Assembly (NCBI GenBank): GCA_033764775.1
Contig: JANRIQ010000006.1
Location: forward strand, 175,772 to 239,771
Length of the DNA stretch: 64,000 bases
Direction: 5' to 3'
From: JAWXCE01 sp033764775
GTDB lineage: Bacteria > Pseudomonadota > Alphaproteobacteria > Rhizobiales > Rhodomicrobiaceae
Part shown: positions 51,555 through 60,985 of the stretch, in pieces
Numbering within the stretch: the stretch's first letter is position 1
How the letters are laid out: each line of letters starts with the position of its first letter
Translations under genes and position numbers: made by a program
Notes under the pieces: model-generated
The model's database searches: none
The model's input: only the letters and a program-made list of their open reading frames with translations
Told to the model about the DNA's origin: nothing

Positions 51555-52587
51555 CTTTGCGCTCCATGGCGCGGCGCATGTCGTCGCACGGGTCGCCCTC
51601 GCGCTTCACCGCCGGGGTGAAAATCACAAAGTCTGCGTCCACGTCGCCGTTCGCATCGCGGGGGAGCAGCGCCAGGGGATCGGTGACGCCCTCCTTTACC
51701 TCCACCATAACGACGGACACGATCTGATCCTCCGGCACGCCCCGCGCTTTCAGGTATCGCGGCACGGCGCTGCGGCGGGTGTGGCCGTTGCCCGCGATCA
51801 GCACGCGCGGGCCGGGGTGCGCTAGCAAACGGTCGGCGAGGTGCGCGTCGCGGAAGCGCTGGGCGTCGGCCATGGTGGCGAGCCGCTCGCGGGGCGCGAG
51901 ACGGCAATGGCTTTCGTACATCTCGTCGATGAGCACGGACTGCTCGGCAGGCGGCAATGGCTGGTCGAGCGCCAGCGCTTTCATGCGCTCCTCGCCGAGC
52001 GCGGCAAGCCCACCCTTGGCGACGGAGGTGAAATCCGCGCGGCTCGCATCCCCCGCCAAGATTTTCATACCTTCGGAAAAAGCCGTGGCGAACAACGGCT
52101 CGTACATGCCCCAGTCCGGCCAGCGTCCACGCCACTGCAAAGCCTCTTCGAGCTTTGTCGACACCCCATGCAAACTATTCTGCGCCATTGTTCCGCGCGC
52201 GGGTTTTGGCGCACTCGCCAAAACTGCGTCCAGCGCGGCTTGCTGCGAGACGTCGATCATCTCGTACACGATGGCGCCAGCGCGGGGGTTCGTACCCGTC
52301 ACGGCGGCTAGCAACGCCCGCTGCATTTCATGGTGAAACGGGTTGTCGTGCACCTCGCCGAGCAAAAATGTATGGCGCCCGACCCCTGCGGCGATCATGT
52401 CGCGGCTTAAGTCCTCCACCACATCGATGAGCGAGTTGGATTTGCGCGCAAACGCTTTGCCCACCAAAGGGTGATCTTCAAAAAGCATCGGCATGGGAGC
52501 GCGCTCCTGCTCGGTAGAGGGGGCGTTTTGACTGTGCACAGGCGAAGCGAGGAGCGCGAGGAAAAATGCGGCGGCGAGCAGTCTCAC
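51547..52587 (-). CDS. ChaN-family haem-binding (cofactor-binding) exported protein
   Basis: A 346-aa protein with a signal peptide (LLAAAFFLALLASPVHSQ). The family motif LGEVHDNPFHHEMQ near residue 75 and GNGHTRRSAVPRYL near 260 place it in the ChaN family, whose Campylobacter member binds haem pairs; function is otherwise unknown. The GTG start at 52587 overlaps the carA stop as GTGA, so it is probably translated with carA. No lipobox Cys is seen, so it may be soluble. Its C-terminus overlaps the convergent SDR gene by 8 bases. Confidence 0.87.
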   Translation of the reverse strand: MRLLAAAFFLALLASPVHSQNAPSTEQERAPMPMLFEDHPLVGKAFARKSNSLIDVVEDLSRDMIAAGVGRHTFLLGEVHDNPFHHEMQRALLAAVTGTNPRAGAIVYEMIDVSQQAALDAVLASAPKPARGTMAQNSLHGVSTKLEEALQWRGRWPDWGMYEPLFATAFSEGMKILAGDASRADFTSVAKGGLAALGEERMKALALDQPLPPAEQSVLIDEMYESHCRLAPRERLATMADAQRFRDAHLADRLLAHPGPRVLIAGNGHTRRSAVPRYLKARGVPEDQIVSVVMVEVKEGVTDPLALLPRDANGDVDADFVIFTPAVKREGDPCDDMRRAMERKAK

Positions 52588-53801
52588 TTGCCGGCCCGCT
52601 CGGGCTTATGCGGCATCTGCTTGCGCTCGCGCAGCATGTTGACGAAGCGGGTGAACAGGTAATGACTATCCTGCGGGCCGGGCGACGCCTCGGGGTGATA
52701 TTGCACCGAGAACACCGGCCGGTCTTTCAGGCGGATGCCGCAGTTCGTGCCGTCGAACAGCGAGCGGTGCGTCTCCTCCAGCGTGTCCGGCAGGCTGTCG
52801 CGGTCGACCGCGAAGCCGTGGTTCATCGAGGTGATCTCGACCTTGCCGGTGGTGTAGTCCATCACAGGGTGATTGGCGCCGTGGTGGCCGTGGGGCATTT
52901 TCACCGTCTTCGCGCCCAGCGCCAGCGCGAGCATCTGGTGGCCGAGGCAGATGCCGAACACGGGCATGTCGGCCTCCACCAGCTTTCTGATTTCAGGCGC
53001 AGCGTACTCGCCCGCCGCCGCAGGGTCGCCCGGGCCGTTGGAGAGAAACACGCCGTCAGGGCGCAGGCGCAGAATATCCTCGGCCTTGGTCGCCGCCGGC
53101 ACCACGGTGACACGGCACCCGGCGTCCGACAGGCAGCGCAGAATGTTGCGCTTCACCCCGTAATCGACGGCCACCACATGAAACTCGGGCTCGCCCTGAT
53201 GGCTGAAGCCGGCGCCGGCGCGCCATGTGGTCTCGTTCCAATCGCCCACACCCGACGAGGTCGCCTCCAGCGTCAGATCCAGCCCTTCGATGCCCGGCCA
53301 CTCACGCGCCCGGCGTTGGAGCGCCTCAACGTCGAAGCGACCGTCGGGATGGTGCGCGATGACAGCATTCGGCATGCCGCGCTCGCGAATGTGCATGGTC
53401 AGCGCGCGCGTATCGACGCCGGATATGCCGATGACGCCGCGCGAGCGCAACCAGGCGCCGAGCGTCTCCATGGCGCGATAGTTGGACGGCTGGGTCACGG
53501 CCGCACGCAACACGCAGCCGCGCGCTCCGACCGGCGCGGCGACATTGAACCCTTCCACATCGTCGAGATTGGCCCCCACATTGCCGATATGGGGAAAGGT
53601 GAAGGTGACGATCTGCCCGGCGTAGGACGGATCCGTCAGCACCTCCTGGTAGCCGGTGATGGCGGTGTTGAAGCAGACCTCGCCCACCGCCTCCCCGATA
53701 GCGCCAAGCCCCGCGCCCTCGATCACGGCGCCGTCGGCCAGAACGAGCAAGGCGGTCGGCGGTTGCGCGGCCCAGGGCGCGCCGGCGGCGGGAGCGGTCA
53801 T
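52584..53801 (-). CDS. carA: Carbamoyl-phosphate synthase small (glutaminase) subunit
   Basis: A 405-aa class I glutamine amidotransferase that supplies ammonia to CarB for arginine and pyrimidine synthesis. The CarA N-terminal domain (LVLADGAVIEGAGLGA, TGYQEVLTDPSYAGQIV) is followed by the amidotransferase with the nucleophile in FGICLGHQMLALALGAKT, and by NHGFAVD and VQYHPEASPGPQDSHYLF (catalytic His-Glu). Unlike many bacteria, carA is not directly before carB; it lies downstream of carB, greA and a small gene on the same strand. chaN overlaps its end by 4 bases. Confidence 0.97.
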   Translation of the reverse strand: MTAPAAGAPWAAQPPTALLVLADGAVIEGAGLGAIGEAVGEVCFNTAITGYQEVLTDPSYAGQIVTFTFPHIGNVGANLDDVEGFNVAAPVGARGCVLRAAVTQPSNYRAMETLGAWLRSRGVIGISGVDTRALTMHIRERGMPNAVIAHHPDGRFDVEALQRRAREWPGIEGLDLTLEATSSGVGDWNETTWRAGAGFSHQGEPEFHVVAVDYGVKRNILRCLSDAGCRVTVVPAATKAEDILRLRPDGVFLSNGPGDPAAAGEYAAPEIRKLVEADMPVFGICLGHQMLALALGAKTVKMPHGHHGANHPVMDYTTGKVEITSMNHGFAVDRDSLPDTLEETHRSLFDGTNCGIRLKDRPVFSVQYHPEASPGPQDSHYLFTRFVNMLRERKQMPHKPERAGK

Positions 53802-53876
53802 GCGGTTCGACCTTCGGCAGAGATGCGATCGAAGGCAGACATAGTCGCCGCGAGGCGAAAGATCAACCGAGGCGGG

Positions 53877-54239
53877 TCATTCCGGCGCGGCGCTCGGCTC
53901 GGGCGTGAGCCATGAGAGGCCGAACTGCGCGTCGTCGAACTCAACAGGCGCGCCGAAAACGGTGAAATCTGACTGCGCGAGCGGTTCGCCGCTGTGGATG
54001 CGCAAACCCAGATCGAGCAATGGGTTGTGATCGTCGGCGGAGGTTGATAAGGGGGACGCAATGGGCGTTTGCGCGACGCGAAACCCGATGTCGGCGTGGG
54101 CCCCGGCCGCAGCGCCGTCGAGCGGCATGACGAAATAGGCGAGCGCCTCGGTGGCGGCCTCTCCCGACAGCGCTCTGGCCGGAAAAATAAACGCATTCAA
54201 AATCACAAAAACGAAGGCATTCAAAACAACACGACGCAT
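53877..54239 (-). CDS. Small exported protein of unknown function
   Basis: A 120-aa protein with a signal peptide (MRRVVLNAFVFVILNAFIFPARA; shown as its key parts VLNAFVFVIL and FIFPARA). The mature part has no Cys and a regular beta-like look (YFVMPLDGAAAGAHADIGFRV, LSTSADDHNPLLDLGLRI, FGLSWLTPEP). I do not recognise a family. ATG at 54239 was preferred over GTG at 54251. It lies between greA and carA on the same strand, 75 bases before carA. A relation to nucleotide synthesis is not evident. Confidence 0.7.
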   Translation of the reverse strand: MRRVVLNAFVFVILNAFIFPARALSGEAATEALAYFVMPLDGAAAGAHADIGFRVAQTPIASPLSTSADDHNPLLDLGLRIHSGEPLAQSDFTVFGAPVEFDDAQFGLSWLTPEPSAAPE

Positions 54240-54361
54240 AACCGACCCCACGACGCTGACGCAGGGCCCGTGTCGCCGAGCCCTCGTCGCGAGGTAACCA
54301 AAGGATGGCTAATTTTCCGTTAACGGCGTTTGTAGCCAGCGCTCGCGGCTCCGCCGCCAGG

Positions 54362-54856
54362 TCACTTCTTACCGTTGGCGCGGAAGCTGATCTCGAGTAT
54401 CTCGTAGGATTTAGACCCGCGCGGGGTGGTGACTTCCACGCTGTCTCCCACCTTTTTGTTGATGAGAGCGCGCGCGAGCGGAGAATTCACCGCAACTTTG
54501 CCGTTTTTCACATCGGATTCGACTTCGCCGACGATCTGATATTGAAGCTCCTCGTCAGTGTCCTCATCGACGATCTTGACTGTCGCGCCGAATTTCACCG
54601 TGTCGCCCGAGAGCTTTGAAATGTCGATGATGTCGGCGCGCGAGAGCTTGTCCTCGATGTCCAGGACCTTCGCTTCGTTCATACCTTGCGCTTCCTTGGC
54701 GGCGTGATACTCGGCGTTCTCGGACAAATCCCCATGGGCGCGCGCCTCCGCGATCGCTTTGATGATGCGCTGACGCTCAACCGTTTTCAGAAATTTAACC
54801 TCGGCCTCAAGGGCGGCGTAGCCTTCGGCGGTCATGGGGACTTTTTCCATGGACAT
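54362..54856 (-). CDS. greA: Transcription elongation factor GreA
   Basis: A 164-aa factor that rescues backtracked RNA polymerase. The N-terminal coiled coil (YAALEAEVKFLKTVERQRIIKAIAEARAHGDLSENAEYHAAKE, in parts; the catalytic acidic tip is GDLSENAEY) and the FKBP-like C-terminal domain (DTVKFGATVKIVDEDT, YQIVGEVESDVKNGKVAVNSPLARAL in parts, EVTTPRGSKSYEIL) are complete. ATG at 54856 follows AAAGGAGAG; the next ATG is two codons in. It sits 106 bases after carB, a common alphaproteobacterial order. Confidence 0.97.
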   Translation of the reverse strand: MSMEKVPMTAEGYAALEAEVKFLKTVERQRIIKAIAEARAHGDLSENAEYHAAKEAQGMNEAKVLDIEDKLSRADIIDISKLSGDTVKFGATVKIVDEDTDEELQYQIVGEVESDVKNGKVAVNSPLARALINKKVGDSVEVTTPRGSKSYEILEISFRANGKK

Positions 54857-54962
54857 CAAATTTTCTCTCCTTTGGCTGGGGAGGACTAAGCCTTTCCTGC
54901 CGTATTGTTCTTTAGATTTTTTTGAAAATGCCGCTGATCCAAACGGGTTCCGCCGCCGGAGA

Positions 54963-57900
54963 TCAGTTAACCGACCTTTGAATATATTTTTGCAGCGGCG
55001 CGACTTCAAGTATCCCGGCGCGCAAAGCGGCTATGGCGCGCGTGACGGCGAGCGCGCCAGAGATGGTCGTGTAGTACGGTATCCCGTTTTGCAGCGCCGT
55101 ACGGCGGATAATCGAGCTATCGGTCAGGGCCTTGGAGCCCTCCGTCGTGTTGAAGACGAGTTGCACCTCCCCGTTCTTCATGGCGTCGACAATGTGCGGG
55201 CGACCCTCCAGCACCTTGTTAATCTTTTCCGAGGGGATGCCGTGCGCGTCCAGGTGGCGTTTGGTGCCGCGCGTCGCCACCACTTTGTAGCCCATGCCGA
55301 CAAGCTCGCGCACAGGCTCGAGAATGCGCTCCTTGTCGGCGTCCTTCACCGACACGAACAATACACCTGAGGTCGGCACCTTGCTGCCGCTTGCGATCTG
55401 GCTTTTGGCGAAGGCCCGCGCGTAATCGTGGTCGACGCCCATCACCTCGCCGGTCGAACGCATCTCCGGGCCGAGGATCGGGTCGACCTCGGGGAAGCGA
55501 GCGAACGGGAACACGGCCTCCTTGACAGCGATGTGCTTTACGGGGCCGTGGGTGAGGTCAAGCTCGCGCAGGCGTTTCCCGCCCATCACGCGCGCGGCGA
55601 TCCCGGCGACAGGCAGGCCGATCACCTTCGCCACGAAAGGCACGGTGCGGCTGGCGCGCGGGTTGACCTCCAGCACGAACACCTCCTCGTCCTTGATGGC
55701 GAACTGCACGTTCATAAGGCCGATGACGCCGAGGCCGCGGGCAAGCTTGTCGGTTTGCTCCCGAAGACGCGCGATCATCTCCGCCTTGAGCGAGTAAGGG
55801 GGCAGCGAGCAGGCGCTGTCGCCTGAATGCACGCCCGCTTCCTCGATGTGCTCCATGACGCCGGCGATGAACACATCCTCGCCGTCGCACACCGCGTCCA
55901 CGTCCACCTCGATGGCGTCGCGCAGGTAGCTGTCGATCAGCAGCCCGTGCTGTTTGAGCATGGCGTCGATCTGCGCGGCGCCGCCGGCGGGGTGTTTCGC
56001 GCGGATGTCGGCCGGCACGGACCCCGCCAGGGTGGTCTCGATGTAATCCTTGAGGCCGAGCCGGTCGTGCACGATGGCCATGGCGCGCCCGCCGAGCACG
56101 AAAGACGGCCGCACCACCAGCGGGTAGCCCACCTCCTCCGCCGCCGCTTCGGTGCCCAAGACGCTGCCGCCGATGGCGTTTTTCGGCTGGCGCAAGCCGA
56201 GCCTGTCGATCAGGCGCTTGAACTGGTCGCGGTCTTCAGCCAGGTCGATCGCGGCCGGCGACGTGCCGAGAATGGGGACGCCCGCCGCCTCCAGCGCGCG
56301 CGCAAGCTTCAACGGCGTCTGCCCGCCGAACTGCACGATGACGCCTTTGAGCGCGCCGTTGCGCCGCTCCACCTCGACGATTTCCAGCACGTCCTCAACG
56401 GTGAGCGGCTCGAAATAGAGGCGGTCGGAGGTGTCATAGTCGGTCGACACTGTCTCGGGGTTGCAGTTGACCATGATGGTCTCGTAGCCGTCCGCGGCGA
56501 GCGCGAAGGCGGCGTGGCAGCAGCAGTAGTCGAACTCAATGCCCTGGCCGATGCGGTTCGGCCCGCTGCCGAGGATGATGACCTTGTTCGCGGCCGTGGG
56601 CGCCGCCTCGCACACGGGCTGAGCGAAGAGGCCGCCTTCGTAGGTGGAGTACATGTACGGCGTCGGGGCCGGAAACTCGCCCGCGCAGGTGTCGATGCGC
56701 TTGAACACAGGCCGCACGCCAAGCCGACGCCGCGCGGACGCCACGTCGTCCTCGCTGAGGCCGGCGAGATGGGCAAGGCGGCTGTCGGAGAAGCCCATGG
56801 CTTTCAGTTGGCGAAACGCGGTCGCGTTATCGGGCAGTCCATGGGCGCGGACTTTCGCCTCCATATCGACGATGCTCTGAATTTGCGCGACGAACCACGG
56901 GTCGATCCGGCAAGACGCATAAATCTGCTCGTGATCCACGCCGAGCCGGAGCGCTTGCGCCACTTTCAGGATGCGGTCGGGCGCGGGCGTGCCGAGCGCC
57001 TCGCGGATCACGTTCTTGTCGTCGCCGAGGCCCAGCCCTGCGAACACCACGTCGTCGAAGCCCGAGAGCCCGGTCTCCATGGATCGCAGCGCTTTCTGGA
57101 TGGACTCGGGGAATGTCCGGCCCATCGCCATCACCTCGCCCACCGATTTCATGGATGTGGTCAGCGTTGCGTTGGAGCCTGGAAATTTCTCAAACGCGAA
57201 GCGCGGGATTTTGGTGACGATGTAGTCGATCGTCGGCTCGAACGAGGCGGGCGTCGCGCCTTTGGTGATGTCGTTGTCGAGTTCGTCGAGCGTGTAGCCA
57301 AGGGCGAGCTTGGCGGCCACCTTGGCGATGGGAAAACCGGTCGCTTTGGACGCCAGCGCGGACGATCGCGACACGCGCGGGTTCATCTCGATGACGACCA
57401 GCTTGCCGTCCTCCGGATTGACGGCGAACTGCACGTTCGAGCCGCCGGTTTCGACCCCGATCTCCCGCAGCACCGCGATGGATGCGTTGCGCATCACCTG
57501 ATATTCTTTGTCGGTGAGCGTGAGCGCCGGCGCGACGGTGATCGAGTCGCCGGTGTGGACGCCCATGGGGTCGATGTTTTCGATGGAGCACACGATGATG
57601 CAGTTGTCCGCCCGGTCGCGCACCACCTCCATCTCGTACTCCTTCCAGCCGAGCACGGACTCCTCCACCAGGACCTGGCGCGTCGGGGATGCGTCCAGCC
57701 CGCCCGAGACGATACGCAGATACTCCTCCTTGTTGTAGGCGACGCCGCCGCCCGTGCCGCCCAAGGTGAAAGACGGGCGGATGATCGCGGGCAGGCCCAC
57801 ATGATCGAGAGCGCGGATCGCCTCGTCGAGATTGTGGGCGAGCATGGATTTGGGCGTAGCGAGGCCGATCTTGTGCATCGCCTCGCGAAACCGCTGGCGA

Positions 57901-58301
57901 TCCTCGGCCTTGTCGATGGCGTCGGCGTTGGCCCCGATCATCTCCACATTGTGGCGCGTGAGCGTGCCGTCGCGGAACAGCGCGAGCGACGTGTTGAGCG
58001 CGGTCTGGCCGCCCATGGTGGGCAACAGCGCCATGCGCTCGCCGGGGTGCTCCTTGCGCTCGCGCTCGATGACCTTGGCGACGAATTCGGGCGTGATCGG
58101 CTCGATATAGGTGGCGTCCGCCAGGTCCGGGTCGGTCATGATCGTCGCCGGGTTGGAGTTTACCAGGATGACCCTGTACCCCTCCTCGCGGATCGCCTTG
58201 CACGCCTGCGTGCCGGAGTAATCGAACTCGCAAGCCTGGCCGATCACGATCGGCCCGGCGCCAATGATGAGAATGGCGTCGATGTCTGTGCGTTTGGGCA
58301 T
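54963..58301 (-). CDS. carB: Carbamoyl-phosphate synthase large subunit
   Basis: A 1112-aa ATP-dependent synthase with the usual duplicated ATP-grasp halves. First half: LIIGAGPIVIGQACEFDYSGTQA (in parts) and MNPRVSRSSALASKATGFP. Second half: ILGSGPNRIGQGIEFDYCC, EVNPRASRTVPFVAKV. The C-terminal allosteric/MGS domain ends with VFNTTEGSKALTDSSIIRR and PYYTTISGALAVTRAI. The length is normal for the alphaproteobacterial form. ATG at 58301 is the only sensible start. First gene of a unit carB-greA-small protein-carA-chaN, divergent from the MFS gene. Confidence 0.98.
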   Translation of the reverse strand: MPKRTDIDAILIIGAGPIVIGQACEFDYSGTQACKAIREEGYRVILVNSNPATIMTDPDLADATYIEPITPEFVAKVIERERKEHPGERMALLPTMGGQTALNTSLALFRDGTLTRHNVEMIGANADAIDKAEDRQRFREAMHKIGLATPKSMLAHNLDEAIRALDHVGLPAIIRPSFTLGGTGGGVAYNKEEYLRIVSGGLDASPTRQVLVEESVLGWKEYEMEVVRDRADNCIIVCSIENIDPMGVHTGDSITVAPALTLTDKEYQVMRNASIAVLREIGVETGGSNVQFAVNPEDGKLVVIEMNPRVSRSSALASKATGFPIAKVAAKLALGYTLDELDNDITKGATPASFEPTIDYIVTKIPRFAFEKFPGSNATLTTSMKSVGEVMAMGRTFPESIQKALRSMETGLSGFDDVVFAGLGLGDDKNVIREALGTPAPDRILKVAQALRLGVDHEQIYASCRIDPWFVAQIQSIVDMEAKVRAHGLPDNATAFRQLKAMGFSDSRLAHLAGLSEDDVASARRRLGVRPVFKRIDTCAGEFPAPTPYMYSTYEGGLFAQPVCEAAPTAANKVIILGSGPNRIGQGIEFDYCCCHAAFALAADGYETIMVNCNPETVSTDYDTSDRLYFEPLTVEDVLEIVEVERRNGALKGVIVQFGGQTPLKLARALEAAGVPILGTSPAAIDLAEDRDQFKRLIDRLGLRQPKNAIGGSVLGTEAAAEEVGYPLVVRPSFVLGGRAMAIVHDRLGLKDYIETTLAGSVPADIRAKHPAGGAAQIDAMLKQHGLLIDSYLRDAIEVDVDAVCDGEDVFIAGVMEHIEEAGVHSGDSACSLPPYSLKAEMIARLREQTDKLARGLGVIGLMNVQFAIKDEEVFVLEVNPRASRTVPFVAKVIGLPVAGIAARVMGGKRLRELDLTHGPVKHIAVKEAVFPFARFPEVDPILGPEMRSTGEVMGVDHDYARAFAKSQIASGSKVPTSGVLFVSVKDADKERILEPVRELVGMGYKVVATRGTKRHLDAHGIPSEKINKVLEGRPHIVDAMKNGEVQLVFNTTEGSKALTDSSIIRRTALQNGIPYYTTISGALAVTRAIAALRAGILEVAPLQKYIQRSVN

Positions 58302-58455
58302 GTGCGCGCGTCCCGTTCCGCGCGGTTATAAAGGAATGGAGAGGCGTTGCAACAAGGGCGTGCGGCGCGGCGCGGCCTCGTGCGCAGGCGGAAAAGTAAA
58401 ACGCCCGTGGCGCGCACGCCCTTTCGCAGAGCCGCGAAGCCTTTTAGGGTGGCGC

Positions 58456-59850
58456 ATGACCAATTCCGCCGATCTGTCGGGCCAGCCCGCCGCGACCGCT
58501 TCCCGCCGTCTGCCCGCGTTCGGCTGGATTATGTTCGACTGGGCCGCGCAACCGTTCTACACGCTTGTCTCTACGTTTCTGTTCGCGCCCTATTTCGCCA
58601 CCGCGTTCATCGGCGATCCAGTGCGCGGGCAGGCCTTGTGGGCCTACGCCGCCGCCGTCGCCGGTTTGGCCGTCGCTGTGCTTAGCCCGATGCTGGGCGC
58701 CGTCGCCGACCGCACAGGCGGGCTGAGACGTTGGATTTTCTGGTTTTCCGCCGTGTTCGTCGCGGCGCAGGCGGCGCTCTGGATCGCGGCGCCGGGAGCC
58801 GGGCCAGAGACGCTGTGGATCGTGCTTCTCGCCGTCGTGGTGGCCACCATGGCGGGCGAGTTCTCAGCCGTGTTCAACAACGCCCTAATGCCCGCCGTCG
58901 TCGGCCCGGCGGGCTACGGGCGCCTGAGCGGCCTCGGCTGGGCGGCGGGCTATGTCGGCGGGCTGATCGCGCTTGTGTTCATGGCCGGATTTATCGTAAC
59001 CGCGCCCGACACGGGCAAGACGCTGCTCGGCTTCGATGCGCTGATCGCCCTCGACATGGCGGCGCGCGAGGCCGACAGGCTGGTGGGGCCATTCTCCGCG
59101 CTGTGGTTCGTTGTCTTCATCATCCCATTCTTCCTGTTCACACCGGACATCCCCGTCAAGCCGGGCGTGCGCTGGCGGCAGGCCGCCCGCGACGGCCTCG
59201 GCGATCTCGCCGCCACCTTGCGCAACGTTCGCGAACACGGCGACATTATCCGTTTCCTCATCGCGCGGATGCTCTACACTGACGGCCTGAGCGCGATCTT
59301 CATCTTCGGTGGGATCTATGCGGCGGCGACATTCGGCTGGGGCGGCTTCGCCCTCGGCCTGTTCGGCATCATTCTCAGCGTCGCGGCGGCGGCGGGAGGC
59401 TTCGCCGGCGGCTTTCTGGATGACCGTTTCGGCGCGAAGCCCGTCATCCTCGGAGCGCTGGCGCTGCTGATCGCCGGCGTCGTCGGCGTGTTGTCCATCG
59501 ACCGCGAGAGCGTGCTGTTCGGCCTTGCCCCCGCTGGCGCGCCCGTCGGCGTGTTCGGGAGCGTGGGCGAGCAACTCTACCTCGCTTTCGCCGTGCTGAT
59601 CGGCGTCGCGGCGGGGCCGCTGCAAGCCTCGAGCCGCAGCTTGCTTGCCCGCATGGCGCCGCCGGACCGCATCACGGAGTTTTTCGGCCTGTTCGCTTTT
59701 TCCGGCAAAGCGACCGCCTTCGCCGCGCCGCTCGCCATCGCCGCCGTCACCCAAGCGACGGGAAGCCAGCGCTGGGGCGTGGCCGTCACGCTCCTCTTTC
59801 TGCTGGCTGGCGGCGCGCTCATGCTCGGCGTGAAAGAGCGCCGGGCTTAA
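58456..59850 (+). CDS. MFS transporter of the UMF1/Atg22-like family
   Basis: A 464-aa permease with about twelve helices. The UMF1-type start FGWIMFDWAAQPFYTLVSTFLFAPYF (in parts: FDWAAQPFYTL and TFLFAPYF), SPMLGAVADRTGG, the FNNALMPAVVGPAGYGRLSGLGW motif in part (FNNALMP, GRLSGLGW) and the second-half GLFAFSGKATAFAAPL are characteristic. Relatives are thought to export amino acids, but the substrate is unknown. ATG at 58456 begins the typical N-terminus; the long in-frame upstream ORF overlaps carB antisense and was rejected. Confidence 0.88.
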   Translation: MTNSADLSGQPAATASRRLPAFGWIMFDWAAQPFYTLVSTFLFAPYFATAFIGDPVRGQALWAYAAAVAGLAVAVLSPMLGAVADRTGGLRRWIFWFSAVFVAAQAALWIAAPGAGPETLWIVLLAVVVATMAGEFSAVFNNALMPAVVGPAGYGRLSGLGWAAGYVGGLIALVFMAGFIVTAPDTGKTLLGFDALIALDMAAREADRLVGPFSALWFVVFIIPFFLFTPDIPVKPGVRWRQAARDGLGDLAATLRNVREHGDIIRFLIARMLYTDGLSAIFIFGGIYAAATFGWGGFALGLFGIILSVAAAAGGFAGGFLDDRFGAKPVILGALALLIAGVVGVLSIDRESVLFGLAPAGAPVGVFGSVGEQLYLAFAVLIGVAAGPLQASSRSLLARMAPPDRITEFFGLFAFSGKATAFAAPLAIAAVTQATGSQRWGVAVTLLFLLAGGALMLGVKERRA

Positions 59851-59940
59851 GCCGCGAACCTCCGCCCCCGCGCATGTTCTATACAAAATCCAACCCAGTT
59901 GCGCTTTCGCATTCTGTTTGATAAAACGAACGGCGTGTTG

Positions 59941-59967
59941 ACGCCGCAAACGCGGCGTTTGTTTTGG
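59941..59967 (+). promoter_or_regulatory. Hairpin with T-tract in the rhodanese leader
   Basis: Perfect inverted repeat ACGCCGC (59941-59947), loop AAAC, GCGGCGT (59952-59958), followed by TTGTTTT and then the GGAGG ribosome-binding site for the rhodanese gene. The hairpin with its T-rich tail right before the gene could be an attenuator or an RNA-stability element; it would also fit the end of a short upstream transcript. No regulator binding is shown. Confidence 0.4.
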
Positions 59968-59976
59968 AGGTCTCAT

Positions 59977-60897
59977 ATGTGGTTTAAAACCGCTTTTGCG
60001 GCGTTGGCCGCAGTCGCCGTTCTGGCGGCTCCCGCTCGCGGCGCGGACAGCCCGTTGGTCACGGCGGACTGGGTGCAAAAAAATCTCAACAATCCCAAAG
60101 TGCGCATCATCGAGGTCAGCGTCGAGCCTGGCGTCTATGAGCGCGGCCATATTCCCGGCGCGGTGAACATCCGCTGGCACACCGATCTCGTCGATCCCGT
60201 GCGGCGCGACATCGCGAGCCGCGAAAACTTCCAGGCCTTCCTGCGCAAGGCCGGCGTCGACAAGGACACGACCATTGTGCTTTACGGCGACAACAACAAC
60301 TGGTTCGCCGCGTGGGGCGCATGGATTTTCGAGGTCTACGGCCTCGGCAAGAACACCAAGCTGCTCGACGGCGGCCGCAAGCTGTGGGAGGCGAAGGCCC
60401 TGCCCGTCGATAGCGCGACGCCGTCCTACGCCGAAACCAAGCTTGAACTCGCCGCCGCGGACACTTCGATCCGCGCCCGCTTCCCCGAGGTCCTCAACGT
60501 CGCGGAAGGCAAAGCGGACGTGAAACTGATCGACATCCGCTCCCCCGCCGAGTTCGAGGGCAGGATCATCGCGCCTGAAGGCATCAAGGAGCTGGCGGTG
60601 CGAGCCGGGCACATCCCTGGCGCCATCAACTTCCCGTGGGGCAAGGCGGTGAAGGAGGACGGCACGTTCAAATCGCCTGAGGAACTGAAGAAGGCGTTCG
60701 CCGACCTGGGCGTCGACGGCTCCAAGCCGATCATCACCTATTGCCGCATCGGCGAGCGCTCCAGCCACACCTGGTTCGCGCTGGCGAAGATCCTCGGCTA
60801 CAAGGTGAAAAACTACGACGGCTCGTGGACGGAATACGGCAACGCGGTCGGCGTGCCGGTCGCCAACCTCGCCGGAACCGTCTGGCAGGGCCGATAG
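59977..60897 (+). CDS. Periplasmic sulfurtransferase (tandem rhodanese)
   Basis: A 306-aa two-domain rhodanese with a signal peptide (WFKTAFAALAAVAVLAAPARG). The N-terminal domain is catalytically silent (IVLYGDNNNWFAAWG, no Cys), while the C-terminal domain has the persulfide-forming Cys256 in ITYCRIGERSSH, the thiosulfate:cyanide sulfurtransferase type. ATG at 59977 follows TTTTGGAGG. It is followed by a strong terminator and then the YeeE/YedE-type permease gene, which suggests a shared role with thiosulfate or persulfide sulfur. Confidence 0.92.
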   Translation: MWFKTAFAALAAVAVLAAPARGADSPLVTADWVQKNLNNPKVRIIEVSVEPGVYERGHIPGAVNIRWHTDLVDPVRRDIASRENFQAFLRKAGVDKDTTIVLYGDNNNWFAAWGAWIFEVYGLGKNTKLLDGGRKLWEAKALPVDSATPSYAETKLELAAADTSIRARFPEVLNVAEGKADVKLIDIRSPAEFEGRIIAPEGIKELAVRAGHIPGAINFPWGKAVKEDGTFKSPEELKKAFADLGVDGSKPIITYCRIGERSSHTWFALAKILGYKVKNYDGSWTEYGNAVGVPVANLAGTVWQGR

Positions 60898-60923
60898 GCT
60901 CGGCGCACCTCACCTTGAAACGG

Positions 60924-60954
60924 TCAGGCGCTTGCCAAAGCGCCTGATTTTTTT
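60924..60954 (+). terminator. Rho-independent terminator after the rhodanese gene
   Basis: A perfect 10-bp stem TCAGGCGCTT (60924-60933), loop GCCA, AAGCGCCTGA (60938-60947) and seven T. It lies 26 bases after the rhodanese stop and 32 bases before the next gene, whose expression therefore needs its own promoter or read-through. Confidence 0.93.
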
Positions 60955-60985
60955 ATGGTGCGCCAAAACTGGAACGGAGGCGGCC

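Noticed and set aside
54899..54969. Inverted repeat CTGATC/GATCAG after carB as a terminator
   Set aside because: Stem of six pairs with a loop of about 20 bases and no proper T-run directly after it.
55827..58331. 834-aa open frame antisense to carB
   Set aside because: Shadow of carB with no recognisable domain.
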